A DNA stretch of 22,124 nt from Bordetella parapertussis (GTDB lineage: Bacteria > Cyanobacteriota > Cyanobacteriia > PCC-6307 > Cyanobiaceae): assembly GCA_943324725.2 (NCBI GenBank), contig CALPMR020000016.1:1-22124 (forward strand). The letters run 5' to 3'. Both the position numbers and the translations under genes were made by a program. This document shows positions 1-7,334 of the stretch, in pieces (position 1 is the stretch's first letter; each line of letters opens with the position of its first letter). The notes beneath the pieces are model-generated. The model had not been told where the DNA came from and did no database searches. It saw only the letters and a program-made list of their open reading frames with translations.

Positions 1-335
1 AAGCGATCGGAACGCTGACCGGTGAGCAGGGAGAGCACGCCGAACAGGCTGTTCTCGCGCAGCAGCGCCACGGTGATCTCCTCCCCCGATTCATAGACCC
101 GGGAGAGGCGTACGGCGCCGCGGCGCAGCAGATACACCCGTTCGGCCGGATCGCCGGGGAAGAAGATGGTCTTGCCCCGTTCGATGGTTTCGACGTTGCT
201 GCCGGAGAGGCCGCGAATCACCTCCATCAGGGTGGGCCCTGCCGTGGCGGCGCTGCCGATGGACGCCACCGCTCCGGGGGCCCCCGTCGACGGCGTGCTG
301 GCGTAACGGCTGAATCCGCGTGTGGCGCCGACCAT
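1..335 (-). CDS. ntcA: Global nitrogen regulator NtcA, N-terminal part (cut by window edge)
   Basis: NtcA is the CRP-family transcription factor that senses 2-oxoglutarate and controls nitrogen assimilation in cyanobacteria. Translating the minus strand from the ATG at 335 gives about 111 residues before the window ends, so the gene is partial and its C-terminal helix-turn-helix lies outside. Residues 55-66 read [12 protein letters not shown], followed by [20 protein letters not shown] and then [17 protein letters not shown] at about 90-106; this is near-identical to the effector-binding beta-barrel of cyanobacterial NtcA. The first 50 or so residues are Ala/Ser/Thr-rich and diverge, and are somewhat longer than in the better known homologues. 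The next gene upstream, rph, has the same orientation but 106 bp separates them. I saw no convincing GTA-N8-TAC autoregulatory site in that gap. Confidence 0.9.
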   Translation of the reverse strand, partial: MVGATRGFSRYASTPSTGAPGAVASIGSAATAGPTLMEVIRGLSGSNVETIERGKTIFFPGDPAERVYLLRRGAVRLSRVYESGEEITVALLRENSLFGVLSLLTGQRSDR

Positions 336-441
336 GACGGGCTGCCGAGTTGATTTGGAAGCTAAGGAGCGGTTGCCCCCCGGCTTGTAGCAATCCACAC
401 GGTTTACCACGGCACAATTCGCCAGGGCACAGTCTGGCGCC

Positions 442-1233
442 TCAGGCGGCCCCGCCCACCAGCAGCTCCGGCGCCGACCCGGTCGGGGGGCCGGCCGGAG
501 CCACCGCAAGAGCCTGGCGCTGGGCCTGCTGCAGGCTGCGGATGCCGCCATCGGCCAGATCCAGCAGCGCATCGAGCTGGCTGCGGCTGAACGGAGCCCC
601 TTCGGCGGTGCCCTGGATTTCCAGCAGCCGCAGCTGATCGTCCATCACCACATTCAGGTCCACCTCGGCCCGGCTGTCTTCGCTGTAGTCGAGATCCAGC
701 AGGGCGGCGCCGTCCACCAGGCCCACGGAGATCGCCGTCACCTGCTGCTTGAGGGGGGAGCCGCTCAGCAGTTGCTGGCGCTGCAGCCGTTCGATCGCCG
801 CCGCCACGGCCACCCAGGCGCCGGTGATCGAGGCCGTACGGGTGCCGGCATCAGCCTGCAGCACATCGCAATCCACCAGCAAGGTGCGCTCGCCCAGGGC
901 CCCGAGGTCGAGGGCGGCCCGCAGGCTGCGGCCGATCAGGCGCTGGATTTCCTGGGTGCGCCCCGAGAGCTTCATCAGTTCCCTGGACTGGCGGCTGGGG
1001 GTGGAGGCCGGCAGCAGGCGGTATTCGGCACTGAGCCAGCCGCTGCCGCTGCCCCGGCGCCAACGGGGCACCTCCTCCTGCAGGCAGACGCTGCAGAGCA
1101 CCCGGGTCTGTCCTGTCGCGATCAGCACCGAACTGAGGGCGAAGCCCATCGGATCCCACTGGAACTGGACCGGACGTGGGCTCGTGGCCCTGCGGCCATC
1201 GCGCCGCAGGTTGGCATCGGGGCTGGGGGTCAC
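442..1233 (-). CDS. rph: Ribonuclease PH
   Basis: RNase PH is a phosphorolytic 3'-to-5' exoribonuclease that trims tRNA 3' ends, releasing nucleoside diphosphates. The 263-residue product has the usual length for the family plus a short tail. Visible family blocks are LRRDGR near residue 9, the GQTRVLCSV strand near 41, [14 protein letters not shown] near 65, [20 protein letters not shown] near 91, [14 protein letters not shown] near 114 and [11 protein letters not shown] near 189. The phosphate-binding loop reads ADAGTRTAS where many bacteria have ADGGTRTA; the Thr and Arg are kept, so activity is expected. The start is a GTG, chosen because no ATG precedes the conserved LRRDGR. It is transcribed away from the corrinoid gene at 1422 across a 188-bp divergent region. 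Confidence 0.92.
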   Translation of the reverse strand: MTPSPDANLRRDGRRATSPRPVQFQWDPMGFALSSVLIATGQTRVLCSVCLQEEVPRWRRGSGSGWLSAEYRLLPASTPSRQSRELMKLSGRTQEIQRLIGRSLRAALDLGALGERTLLVDCDVLQADAGTRTASITGAWVAVAAAIERLQRQQLLSGSPLKQQVTAISVGLVDGAALLDLDYSEDSRAEVDLNVVMDDQLRLLEIQGTAEGAPFSRSQLDALLDLADGGIRSLQQAQRQALAVAPAGPPTGSAPELLVGGAA

Positions 1234-1316
1234 GGCAGCGCGGCAATTCAGAGGGAATGGGGCGGCCGAAGGCGCGCCGGCAGCAGGCTAGGCCCCGGCA
1301 GTGGTACGCCTGTTTG

Positions 1317-1330
1317 CACCACCGGTGGTG
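1317..1330. promoter_or_regulatory. 14-bp perfect palindrome in the rph / P-loop gene divergent region
   Basis: CACCACCGGTGGTG reads the same on both strands and sits between the divergent starts at 1233 and 1422. It could be an operator or a cruciform/hairpin in either 5' leader. No regulator is known to me for this sequence, and in GC-rich DNA such a palindrome can arise by chance. Confidence 0.3.
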
Positions 1331-1421
1331 TGCGCGGCTTGTCGATGCCGCTACATTCGCCATCGGGACCACCGGCAGGCCTGCCATCCCGTTCCGTCCC
1401 AGGTCTGTGAACAGCATCGCC

Positions 1422-2126
1422 ATGACCGTCCGCCTCGCCAGCCATCGCCAGAGCCCGAGGCCTTCCACTGCTGGTCGGCTTGAGTCCTCCGCCCATGGAG
1501 CACCGGCCCATCTGCCGGCGGCGCTGCCGCCCCTGCGTCTGGTGCCCCAGCCGGAAGGGCTGTTGCAGATCCATACCGCCCCCTTCCGCGGCAGTTTCGC
1601 GGCGGTGTTCAGCCAGGCCCTGCGCACGGCCGGCCTCGGCAGCCGGGTGCTGGTGAGCCAGTTCCTCAAGGGAGGGGTCGATCAGGGGGTGGCCGGCAGC
1701 CTGTGGCTGTGCGGCCGGCTGGAGTGGCTGCGGCCCGCCACCCCGCAGTGCATCGACACCCCGTTGACGCTCTCCCCGCTTCAGCCCGGCGCTCATCGGC
1801 CTGAAGCCGGCAGTCCCGGGCTGGTGAGCCGCCAGGAAGCCGCTGACGGGGAGCTGGCGACGGCCGCAGCCCTGGCCCAGACCCTGGAGGCCGTGACCGA
1901 GGTCTGGGCCTACAGCCGCACCTGCCTGCTCGAGGGTTCGGTGGATCTGATGGTGCTCGATGAGCTGGGTCTGGCGATCGAGCTGGGCTATCTGGCGGCG
2001 GATGAGGTCACCGCCACCCTGGAGCGCAGGCCCGCCCAGCTGGATGTCATCCTGACGGGTCCCTCGATGCCAGCGGCACTGATGGCGATGGCGGATCAGG
2101 TCACCCAGCTGCGCCGCGCCCCCTAG
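1422..2126 (+). CDS. Cob(I)alamin adenosyltransferase-like P-loop protein (degenerate Walker A)
   Basis: The product resembles BtuR/CobO-type corrinoid adenosyltransferases, which transfer the adenosyl group of ATP to cobalt in B12 synthesis. With the ATG at 1422 it has 234 residues; an open frame continues upstream but its sequence is not protein-like. From residue 47 the family pattern is clear: LLQIHTAPFRGSFAAVFSQALRTAG, then VLVSQFLKG at 77-84, the Walker B-like DLMVLDELGLAIELGYL at 175-191 and RPAQLDVILTG at 203-213. The position of the usual GDGKGKTT Walker A loop reads APFRGSFA, so the catalytic Lys and Thr are missing. I recall similar degenerate sequences in marine Synechococcus, so this looks like a conserved paralogue whose activity is uncertain. 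It is 33 bp upstream of dcd, same strand, probably co-transcribed. Confidence 0.7.
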   Translation: MTVRLASHRQSPRPSTAGRLESSAHGAPAHLPAALPPLRLVPQPEGLLQIHTAPFRGSFAAVFSQALRTAGLGSRVLVSQFLKGGVDQGVAGSLWLCGRLEWLRPATPQCIDTPLTLSPLQPGAHRPEAGSPGLVSRQEAADGELATAAALAQTLEAVTEVWAYSRTCLLEGSVDLMVLDELGLAIELGYLAADEVTATLERRPAQLDVILTGPSMPAALMAMADQVTQLRRAP

Positions 2127-2159
2127 GCACCGCCTGCCGGCCGCCCTCTCTCCACGCCG

Positions 2160-2753
2160 ATGCTCAAGAACGACCGCTGGATCAACGAGCAGGCCGCTGC
2201 CGGCATGCTCGAGCCCTTCCAGTCCACCCTGGTGCGCCATCTCGATCCCGAAGCCCGCAGCGGCCCGGTGCTCAGTTTCGGCTGTTCCTCCTATGGCTAC
2301 GACCTGCGGCTCTCCAGCAAGGAGTTCCTGATCTTCCGCCATGTGCCCGGCACGGTGATGAATCCGAAGCGGTTCAATCCGGCCAATCTGGAGCCGGCAC
2401 CGCTGCACGCTGATCAGGATGGCGACTACTTCATCCTGCCGGCCCATTCCTATGGCCTGGGTGTGGCCCTGGAGTGCATGAAGGTGCCGACCAACATCAC
2501 GGTGATCTGCCTGGGCAAGAGCACCTATGCCCGCCTGGGCATCATCGTCAACACCACCCCTGCGGAGGCCGGCTGGGAGGGGCATCTCACTCTGGAGTTC
2601 AGCAATTCCTCCGGCGCCGATTGCCGTATCTACGCCAATGAAGGCATCTGTCAGCTGTTGTTCTTTGAAGGAGATCCCTGCGACACCACCTATAAGGATC
2701 GCTCCGGAAAATATCAACACCAGCCCGAGCGCGTCACCCTGGCCAAGGTGTGA
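2160..2753 (+). CDS. dcd: dCTP deaminase
   Basis: Dcd deaminates dCTP to dUTP, the first step in making dUMP for thymidylate synthase. The 197-residue protein starts with MLKNDRWI, the standard opening in cyanobacteria. It carries FGCSSYGYDLRLS (about 40-52), the nucleotide-binding GKSTYARLGIIVNTTP (119-134) and PAEAGWEGHLTLEFSN (134-149), in which Glu136 matches the catalytic glutamate. The C-terminal YKDRSGKYQHQ resembles the family's flexible lid. Its product feeds thymidylate synthase, here ThyX at 8021-8746 on the opposite strand. Similar genomes, as I recall them, keep dcd and thyX very close, whereas here about 5 kb of accessory genes separates them. Confidence 0.95.
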   Translation: MLKNDRWINEQAAAGMLEPFQSTLVRHLDPEARSGPVLSFGCSSYGYDLRLSSKEFLIFRHVPGTVMNPKRFNPANLEPAPLHADQDGDYFILPAHSYGLGVALECMKVPTNITVICLGKSTYARLGIIVNTTPAEAGWEGHLTLEFSNSSGADCRIYANEGICQLLFFEGDPCDTTYKDRSGKYQHQPERVTLAKV

Positions 2754-2781
2754 TTCAAGCGTTGGGCCCGCGGGTCGGCAC

Positions 2782-3474
2782 TCAGCGGATGCTGGTGAGG
2801 CCGTAGCGCAGGCCGAGGATCAGGGCATGGAGGCGGTTTTTAGCGCTTAGATTACCAATCAGGCGTTTGGTATAGGTTTTGGCTGTTTGTTCGCTGATCT
2901 GCAGAGCATCGGCGATTTCACGATTGCTCATGCCATCGGCCAGGCAATGGAGGATGTCGTAGTCCCTCTCCCGCAGGTCCAGAGTGGATGTTTTTTCTGA
3001 GATGTCGCGAATCCGCTGGCTGCGATAACGCCTGCCGCCGCTGGCCGCCAGAATCGCTGCGCCGAGGACGCCCTTGGCTTCAATCAGTTCCTGATAGCAC
3101 AAGATGCCATTGATTTCGTCGGCGTCAAAAACACGTTGATCAATCTGATGGCCCGTGCAGATCAGCAGGGTCTTGGTGGCTGGGCTGACGGTCTTGATGG
3201 CTTGACAGAGGTGGAAGCCGTCGCCCTGCTCCAATTGATCTGTGCAGATCAAAAAGCCGATTGACTTTTTGCGAAACATCTCAAGGCAGCTATTAGCATC
3301 AGTTCCCATGTAGTGAATCAACTTGGGATCTCTGAGGCCAAGAACCAGGGGCAGCAGCTGATCTTCCCGATGCATGGCGATGGCCACACAGGGCTCGATA
3401 CCTCGCCTGGTTACGGCCTCATAAATGATGCGACGGCTCTGAATCAGTAGCGGAATTTTATAGGTTAAATCCAT
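2782..3474 (-). CDS. LuxR/NarL-type response regulator with atypical receiver
   Basis: This is a predicted DNA-binding transcription regulator of 230 residues from the ATG at 3474; an in-frame TTG lies six bases upstream. Residues about 166-226 form a LuxR-type helix-turn-helix: LDLRERDYDILHCLADGMSN followed by REIADALQISEQTAKTYTKR. The N-terminal 150 residues have receiver-like spacing, with ICTDQLEQGDGFHL at about 76-89, where the Asp could be the phosphoacceptor. The acidic pair expected after the first beta strand is absent (the sequence reads PLLIQSRRIIYEAV), so metal-dependent phosphorylation is doubtful. Related cyanobacterial regulators share the TDQLEQG block. It is divergent from the GH9 cellulase gene across 379 bp and is an obvious candidate to regulate it. 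Base composition is visibly less GC-rich than dcd next door. Confidence 0.82.
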   Translation of the reverse strand: MDLTYKIPLLIQSRRIIYEAVTRRGIEPCVAIAMHREDQLLPLVLGLRDPKLIHYMGTDANSCLEMFRKKSIGFLICTDQLEQGDGFHLCQAIKTVSPATKTLLICTGHQIDQRVFDADEINGILCYQELIEAKGVLGAAILAASGGRRYRSQRIRDISEKTSTLDLRERDYDILHCLADGMSNREIADALQISEQTAKTYTKRLIGNLSAKNRLHALILGLRYGLTSIR

Positions 3475-3498
3475 TGGCAAGGCGTGTCTAATCTGTTG

Positions 3499-3504
3499 AT
3501 TCTA
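3499..3504 (-). promoter_or_regulatory. Extended -10-like element upstream of the response regulator
   Basis: On the minus strand the sequence reads TTGCTAGAATC, that is TGC directly followed by TAGAAT, matching the extended -10 pattern TGN-TANAAT. It lies 24 bp upstream of the ATG at 3474, suggesting a short leader. No clear -35 hexamer is visible, as is usual for extended -10 promoters. Confidence 0.4.
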
Positions 3505-3786
3505 GCAATATTTTCCTGGGCTTCCGTTGCTTGGATTCCAGTCTGCAAGAGTGCTTGCGGCCTGGCTGCTGACCAGGGCTCGTCAGGGCTGGGGGCTAGA
3601 CCTGCGCCATGTTGTCTGGAGTGATTCAGCCCCTGCCACGCCACTTGATCTGCTGCCGACGGTCCAGTTTTGCAAACAAAATGTCAATGCCAGCAGGGAC
3701 AACGACAGATGCCCATGGAGCCAGGCATCAGCAAGGTCCGGGCGCGACTCCACTTCAGGCCTGCCGCCCTGAATGAGGCTGCAGGT

Positions 3787-3802
3787 ATCCCCTTTGGGGG
3801 AT
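3787..3802. promoter_or_regulatory. Inverted repeat upstream of the GH9 cellulase gene
   Basis: ATCCCC-TTTG-GGGGAT is a perfect 6-bp inverted repeat with a 4-bp centre, ending 51 bp before the cellulase ATG. LuxR-type regulators commonly bind short dyads of about this size, and a LuxR-type gene is divergently adjacent. It could also be a weak hairpin in the 5' leader. Confidence 0.4.
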
Positions 3803-3853
3803 CGTCGGCAGCCGGTCAGTGGGTCTTGAATCCAGAGGAAATGCAGAGCCTCG

Positions 3854-6800
3854 ATGCCGACCGCAATTGCCAGTACGGGTGATGCTTCCCTCAAGTTGCT
3901 CCTGGATGGATCGATCTGGGATGGCGGGCTGACGGCCCAATTGACGATCACGAACACGGGCTCGACGCCGTTGGAAGATTGGAGCCTTTCCTTTGAAAGT
4001 GATGTTCTGATCAGTGGCACTCCCTGGGGATTGATCTTCACCGTCACCACCCTGGCTGATGGCCATTACGGCTATACGCTCACTGGCATTGACTGGGGTT
4101 CCGCCCTGGCAGCCGGCGGCTCGGTCACCGTCGGTTTCACCGCCAGCCGCGCCGCCGGTGCTGCCAGCGGTGCGCTCCAGGCCTCCGATCTGTTCGTCAC
4201 CAAGCCGGTGCTGAGCCCGGCAGCGGCGACGACGCCAACACCAAAGCCGGCACCCTCTCCCAACCCGGGCCCCGCACCAACAACGCCACCGCCGACGGCA
4301 ACGGGCGAGGTGAACCCCAGCTCGTTTGCGGTGAAGGGCGGTGGCACCAATTATGCTGAGGCCCTGCAGAAATCGTTTCTGTTTTTTGAGGCGCAGCGTT
4401 CCGGCAATCTCGATGAGGCCAGCAATCGCATCGACTGGCGAGGAGATTCCGGCCTCCACGATGGCCTCGATGGTGTTTATTTCGGCAATAACACCAGTGC
4501 CAATCTCCAGGCAGGGCTGAAGCTGGATCTCAGCGGTGGCTATCACGATGCCGGTGATTACGGGAAGTTCGGCCTGCCACTGGCCTCCAGTCTCACCAAT
4601 CTGGCCTGGGGAGGCTTGCAATTTGCCAAGGGCTATGCCGCCTCAGGGCAAAGCGATGATCTGCTGGCAGCACTGAAGTGGGGCACCGACTATCTGCTCA
4701 AGTGCAATGTGCTGGATGCAGCCGGCAAGACCTCCTTTTTTGTGGCTCAGGTGGGCGATGCCGACGCCGACCACAACCTCTGGCAACCAGCCGAAACCGA
4801 AACGATTCCGCGGCCCGCCCTGGCGGTGACGGCCAGCAAGCCAGGCTCCGATGTGGCTGGCGGCAGCGCCGCGGCCATGGCCTCCGCTTCGATTCTGTTT
4901 CGCCGCAATGGCGATGTGGCCTATGCCGATAAGCTGCTGAGCAGCGCGATCGCGCTGTATCAGTTCGCCGACACCTATCGGGGCAAGTATTCAGACTCGA
5001 TTCCAGTGGTGCAGGGATTCTATAATTCTTACAGTGGTTATTATGATGAGCTGGCCAATGGTGCCGTGTGGCTGGCCCAGGCTGTGAAGGCCCAGGGAGG
5101 AGATGGTTCAGCCTATTTGAACAAGGCACTCAATATTTACAACAACAATATCGGTGGCATCAACAAGGGCTGGACAGGCAATTGGGACGACAGCTCCTAT
5201 GCCACAGCCGTGTTGCTGGCCCAGCAAAGTGGCTCTGCCGCGATCAAGCAGCAGGTCGAGGGCTGGCTGAACAACTGGGTGACGGGTGGCAATGGCGTCC
5301 AGATCACAGCAGGAGGCCTGCGCTGGATCAGCCAGTGGGGCTCGCTTCGCTATGCCGCCAATACAGCCTTCCTGGCCGATGTCTATGCCAGCACTGTCAA
5401 CGATCCCAATGGGACGTACACCGCCCTGGCCCAGCAGACCGTGGACTACATTCTCGGAGCCAATCCCCGCCAGTCCAGTTACCTGGTCGGCTATGGCAAT
5501 AATTTCCCCCAACAGCCCCACAGCCGGGAGGCCTCGGGAGTGGGCTGGGATGGCTTCAGGAATGGGCTACCGAATGCCCACATCAATTTCGGCGCCCTGG
5601 TGGGTGGTCCCACCCAACCGAATGACACCTCCTACAACGATGTCCGCAGTGACTACGTCTCCAATGAGGTGGCACTGGATTACAACGCCGGCCTCACAGG
5701 TGCCTTCGCCCGCAGCGTTGAACTCAAGGGCGGTGTCGCCCTCAGCGACGAGGAGCTCAATGCCCTGCCTGGCATCACCATTCATTCGGTGACGCCAACA
5801 CCAACACCGACTCCCACACCGGTGAATCAGGGAGCGGCCAGTTTCAGCATCAGCGGCACAGCGGCCGTCGGAGCGACCCTGAGCGCGATCCAGAGTGCCG
5901 CCGATCCCGATGGCCAGGGCAGCACTGGCATCACCTACCAGTGGCAGGCCTCCGGCGATGGCGGCCAGAGCTGGAGCCCCCTGGGAGCCAATGCCCCGTC
6001 CCTGCTGCTGAGCCACGCCGAGGAAGGCAAGGCCGTACGTCTGAAGGTGAGCTACATCGATGCCGCCAATTTCGCCGAGACGCTGTTCACGGCATCGCAG
6101 ACCGTGCCCTTCGTCAATGACGGACAGGCGGTCTTTGCCCTGACCGGCTCGGGAGCTGTGGGGCAGGTGCTCAGCGCCAGTGAGACCCAGGCCGATCCCG
6201 ACGGCGATGGCAACTTCACCTATCAATGGCAGGCTCTGGCCACTAGCAGCGCCGCCTGGCAGGCGATTTCAGGGGCCAATGGCGCCAGTTTCCTGCCAGG
6301 CACGGCCCAGCAGGGCCAGAGTCTGCGGCTGCAGCTCGCCTATCAGGATCGGCAGGGATTTGCAGAAACTGTTTATAGCAACACCGTTGCAGTTCCAGCA
6401 CCACCCGTGCCACCGACAGCCTCGCCGGACCAGCCGATCTTCGATCCCGGCGGCGCGATCAAGCCGGCTGCACCCACCCCCAGCTCCCCCTATCTGAAGG
6501 TGAGCGTGGCCGGTTCCGTCTGGTATCACGGGCTCACCGCCCAGATCACGGTGACCAACACCGGACCCACGGCCCTGGGCAGCTGGAGCCTGACCTTTGA
6601 CACCACCCATGGGCTCAGTGGCACCCCCTGGGGAGCGACGTTGAGCCAGGTGAATCTGGGCGGCGGGCTCTATCGCTCCACCCTGAGCGGCAAAGACTGG
6701 GGCGCGGCCCTGGCGCCAGGCGCCTCGGTGACCGTGGGCTTCAACGCCAACCAGGGTCTAAGCCTGGGCGATGGCGGCACGCTCACGGGGCCAGCGCTGT

Positions 6801-7273
6801 TTTCCACCAGCGCCGCCCAGCTGGCAGCCACCACGGGCAACCCCAGTTACCAGAGCGGCGACGCCGCGGCCAATCTGCTCAAATCCGGCCCTGGTGCCGA
6901 TCTGCTCACCGGCCTCGCCGGCAAGGATGTGTTCCGACTGACCAGCCTGGGGCAGTCGCTGCTGGGGGGGATGGATCGCCTCACCGATTTCAGCATCGGC
7001 ACCGACAGCCTCGATGGCCCGACGGCGGTGGCCGCATCCCAGATGGCCAGGCTCGGTTCCGTGGCGGCTCTCAACGAGGCAGGCCTGGTCAGCGTGCTCA
7101 CGGCGACCAGCTTCCTGGCCAACCAGGCGGCCAGCTTCAGCTTCGGCGCCGGGCCAACGACCCGCACGTTCGTGGCCTTGAACGATGGGGTGGCTGGCTT
7201 CCAGACCAAGGGCGATGCACTGCTTGAGATCACCGGTTACGGCGGTGATCTGCGCGGTCTGGCGGTGATCTGA
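3854..7273 (+). CDS. Multidomain GH9 cellulase with two CBM2-like domains and C-terminal bluetail-type surface domain
   Basis: The 1139-residue protein is a predicted endoglucanase (glycoside hydrolase family 9, inverting, beta-1,4-glucan). Order: CBM2-like domain at 11-100; Pro/Thr linker 118-150; GH9 catalytic domain about 165-620; TP-repeat linker 646-657; two Ig-like repeats at about 659-752 and 755-848, each with a DPDG and YQWQ signature; a second CBM2-like domain at 879-968, clearly similar to the first; and a tail at 1000-1139. GH9 hallmarks are WRGDSG (195-200), GGYHDAGDYGKFG with Asp232 and Asp235 as base candidates, HSRE (556-559) and SNEVALDYNAG with Glu605 as the acid. The tail (GADLLTGLAGKDVF, RTFVALNDGVAGF, EITGYGG) resembles the C-terminal domain of picocyanobacterial surface proteins and RTX-like type I substrates. 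There is no signal peptide, which fits C-terminal export. The start is the ATG nearest the first domain. Confidence 0.9.
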   Translation: MPTAIASTGDASLKLLLDGSIWDGGLTAQLTITNTGSTPLEDWSLSFESDVLISGTPWGLIFTVTTLADGHYGYTLTGIDWGSALAAGGSVTVGFTASRAAGAASGALQASDLFVTKPVLSPAAATTPTPKPAPSPNPGPAPTTPPPTATGEVNPSSFAVKGGGTNYAEALQKSFLFFEAQRSGNLDEASNRIDWRGDSGLHDGLDGVYFGNNTSANLQAGLKLDLSGGYHDAGDYGKFGLPLASSLTNLAWGGLQFAKGYAASGQSDDLLAALKWGTDYLLKCNVLDAAGKTSFFVAQVGDADADHNLWQPAETETIPRPALAVTASKPGSDVAGGSAAAMASASILFRRNGDVAYADKLLSSAIALYQFADTYRGKYSDSIPVVQGFYNSYSGYYDELANGAVWLAQAVKAQGGDGSAYLNKALNIYNNNIGGINKGWTGNWDDSSYATAVLLAQQSGSAAIKQQVEGWLNNWVTGGNGVQITAGGLRWISQWGSLRYAANTAFLADVYASTVNDPNGTYTALAQQTVDYILGANPRQSSYLVGYGNNFPQQPHSREASGVGWDGFRNGLPNAHINFGALVGGPTQPNDTSYNDVRSDYVSNEVALDYNAGLTGAFARSVELKGGVALSDEELNALPGITIHSVTPTPTPTPTPVNQGAASFSISGTAAVGATLSAIQSAADPDGQGSTGITYQWQASGDGGQSWSPLGANAPSLLLSHAEEGKAVRLKVSYIDAANFAETLFTASQTVPFVNDGQAVFALTGSGAVGQVLSASETQADPDGDGNFTYQWQALATSSAAWQAISGANGASFLPGTAQQGQSLRLQLAYQDRQGFAETVYSNTVAVPAPPVPPTASPDQPIFDPGGAIKPAAPTPSSPYLKVSVAGSVWYHGLTAQITVTNTGPTALGSWSLTFDTTHGLSGTPWGATLSQVNLGGGLYRSTLSGKDWGAALAPGASVTVGFNANQGLSLGDGGTLTGPALFSTSAAQLAATTGNPSYQSGDAAANLLKSGPGADLLTGLAGKDVFRLTSLGQSLLGGMDRLTDFSIGTDSLDGPTAVAASQMARLGSVAALNEAGLVSVLTATSFLANQAASFSFGAGPTTRTFVALNDGVAGFQTKGDALLEITGYGGDLRGLAVI

Positions 7274-7279
7274 CGAGGT

Positions 7280-7304
7280 GCTGGCCGGGGGAACAGGGGC
7301 CAGC
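7280..7304 (+). terminator. Possible stem-loop after the cellulase gene
   Basis: GCTGGCC and GGCCAGC form a perfect 7-bp stem around an 11-base loop, starting 6 bp after the TGA. No T-run follows, so it may be a transcript-end hairpin rather than a classical intrinsic terminator. Confidence 0.35.
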
Positions 7305-7334
7305 GCCGCTCTCGTCTCCCCGGTTCAACTCCTT

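Larger units (their letters stand above)
3475..3853. other. Divergent intergenic region between response regulator and cellulase
   Basis: These 379 bp separate the two divergent start codons. Short open frames occur but none has protein-like composition or a recognisable domain. The region holds an extended -10-like element for the regulator gene and a short GC-rich inverted repeat close to the cellulase start, both listed separately. It is long enough to carry both promoters and regulator-binding sites. Confidence 0.6.

Noticed and set aside
377..403. GTA and TAC triplets upstream of ntcA suggesting autoregulation
   Set aside because: The spacing between the half sites is 15 bases on both strands, not 8.
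1304..1317. GTA-N8-TGC resembling an NtcA box upstream of the P-loop gene
   Set aside because: The right half is TGC instead of TAC, and the nearest -10-like hexamer is about 34 bp away instead of the usual 22-24, so it does not fit an NtcA-activated promoter.
1248..2720. 490-codon minus-strand open frame antisense to the P-loop gene and dcd
   Set aside because: It is Gly/Gln/His/Arg-rich with no recognisable motif and lies wholly opposite real genes.
3527..3882. Two short plus-strand open frames (81 and 70 codons) before the cellulase
   Set aside because: No ribosome-binding site, domain or protein-like composition; they fit chance open frames in a regulatory region.
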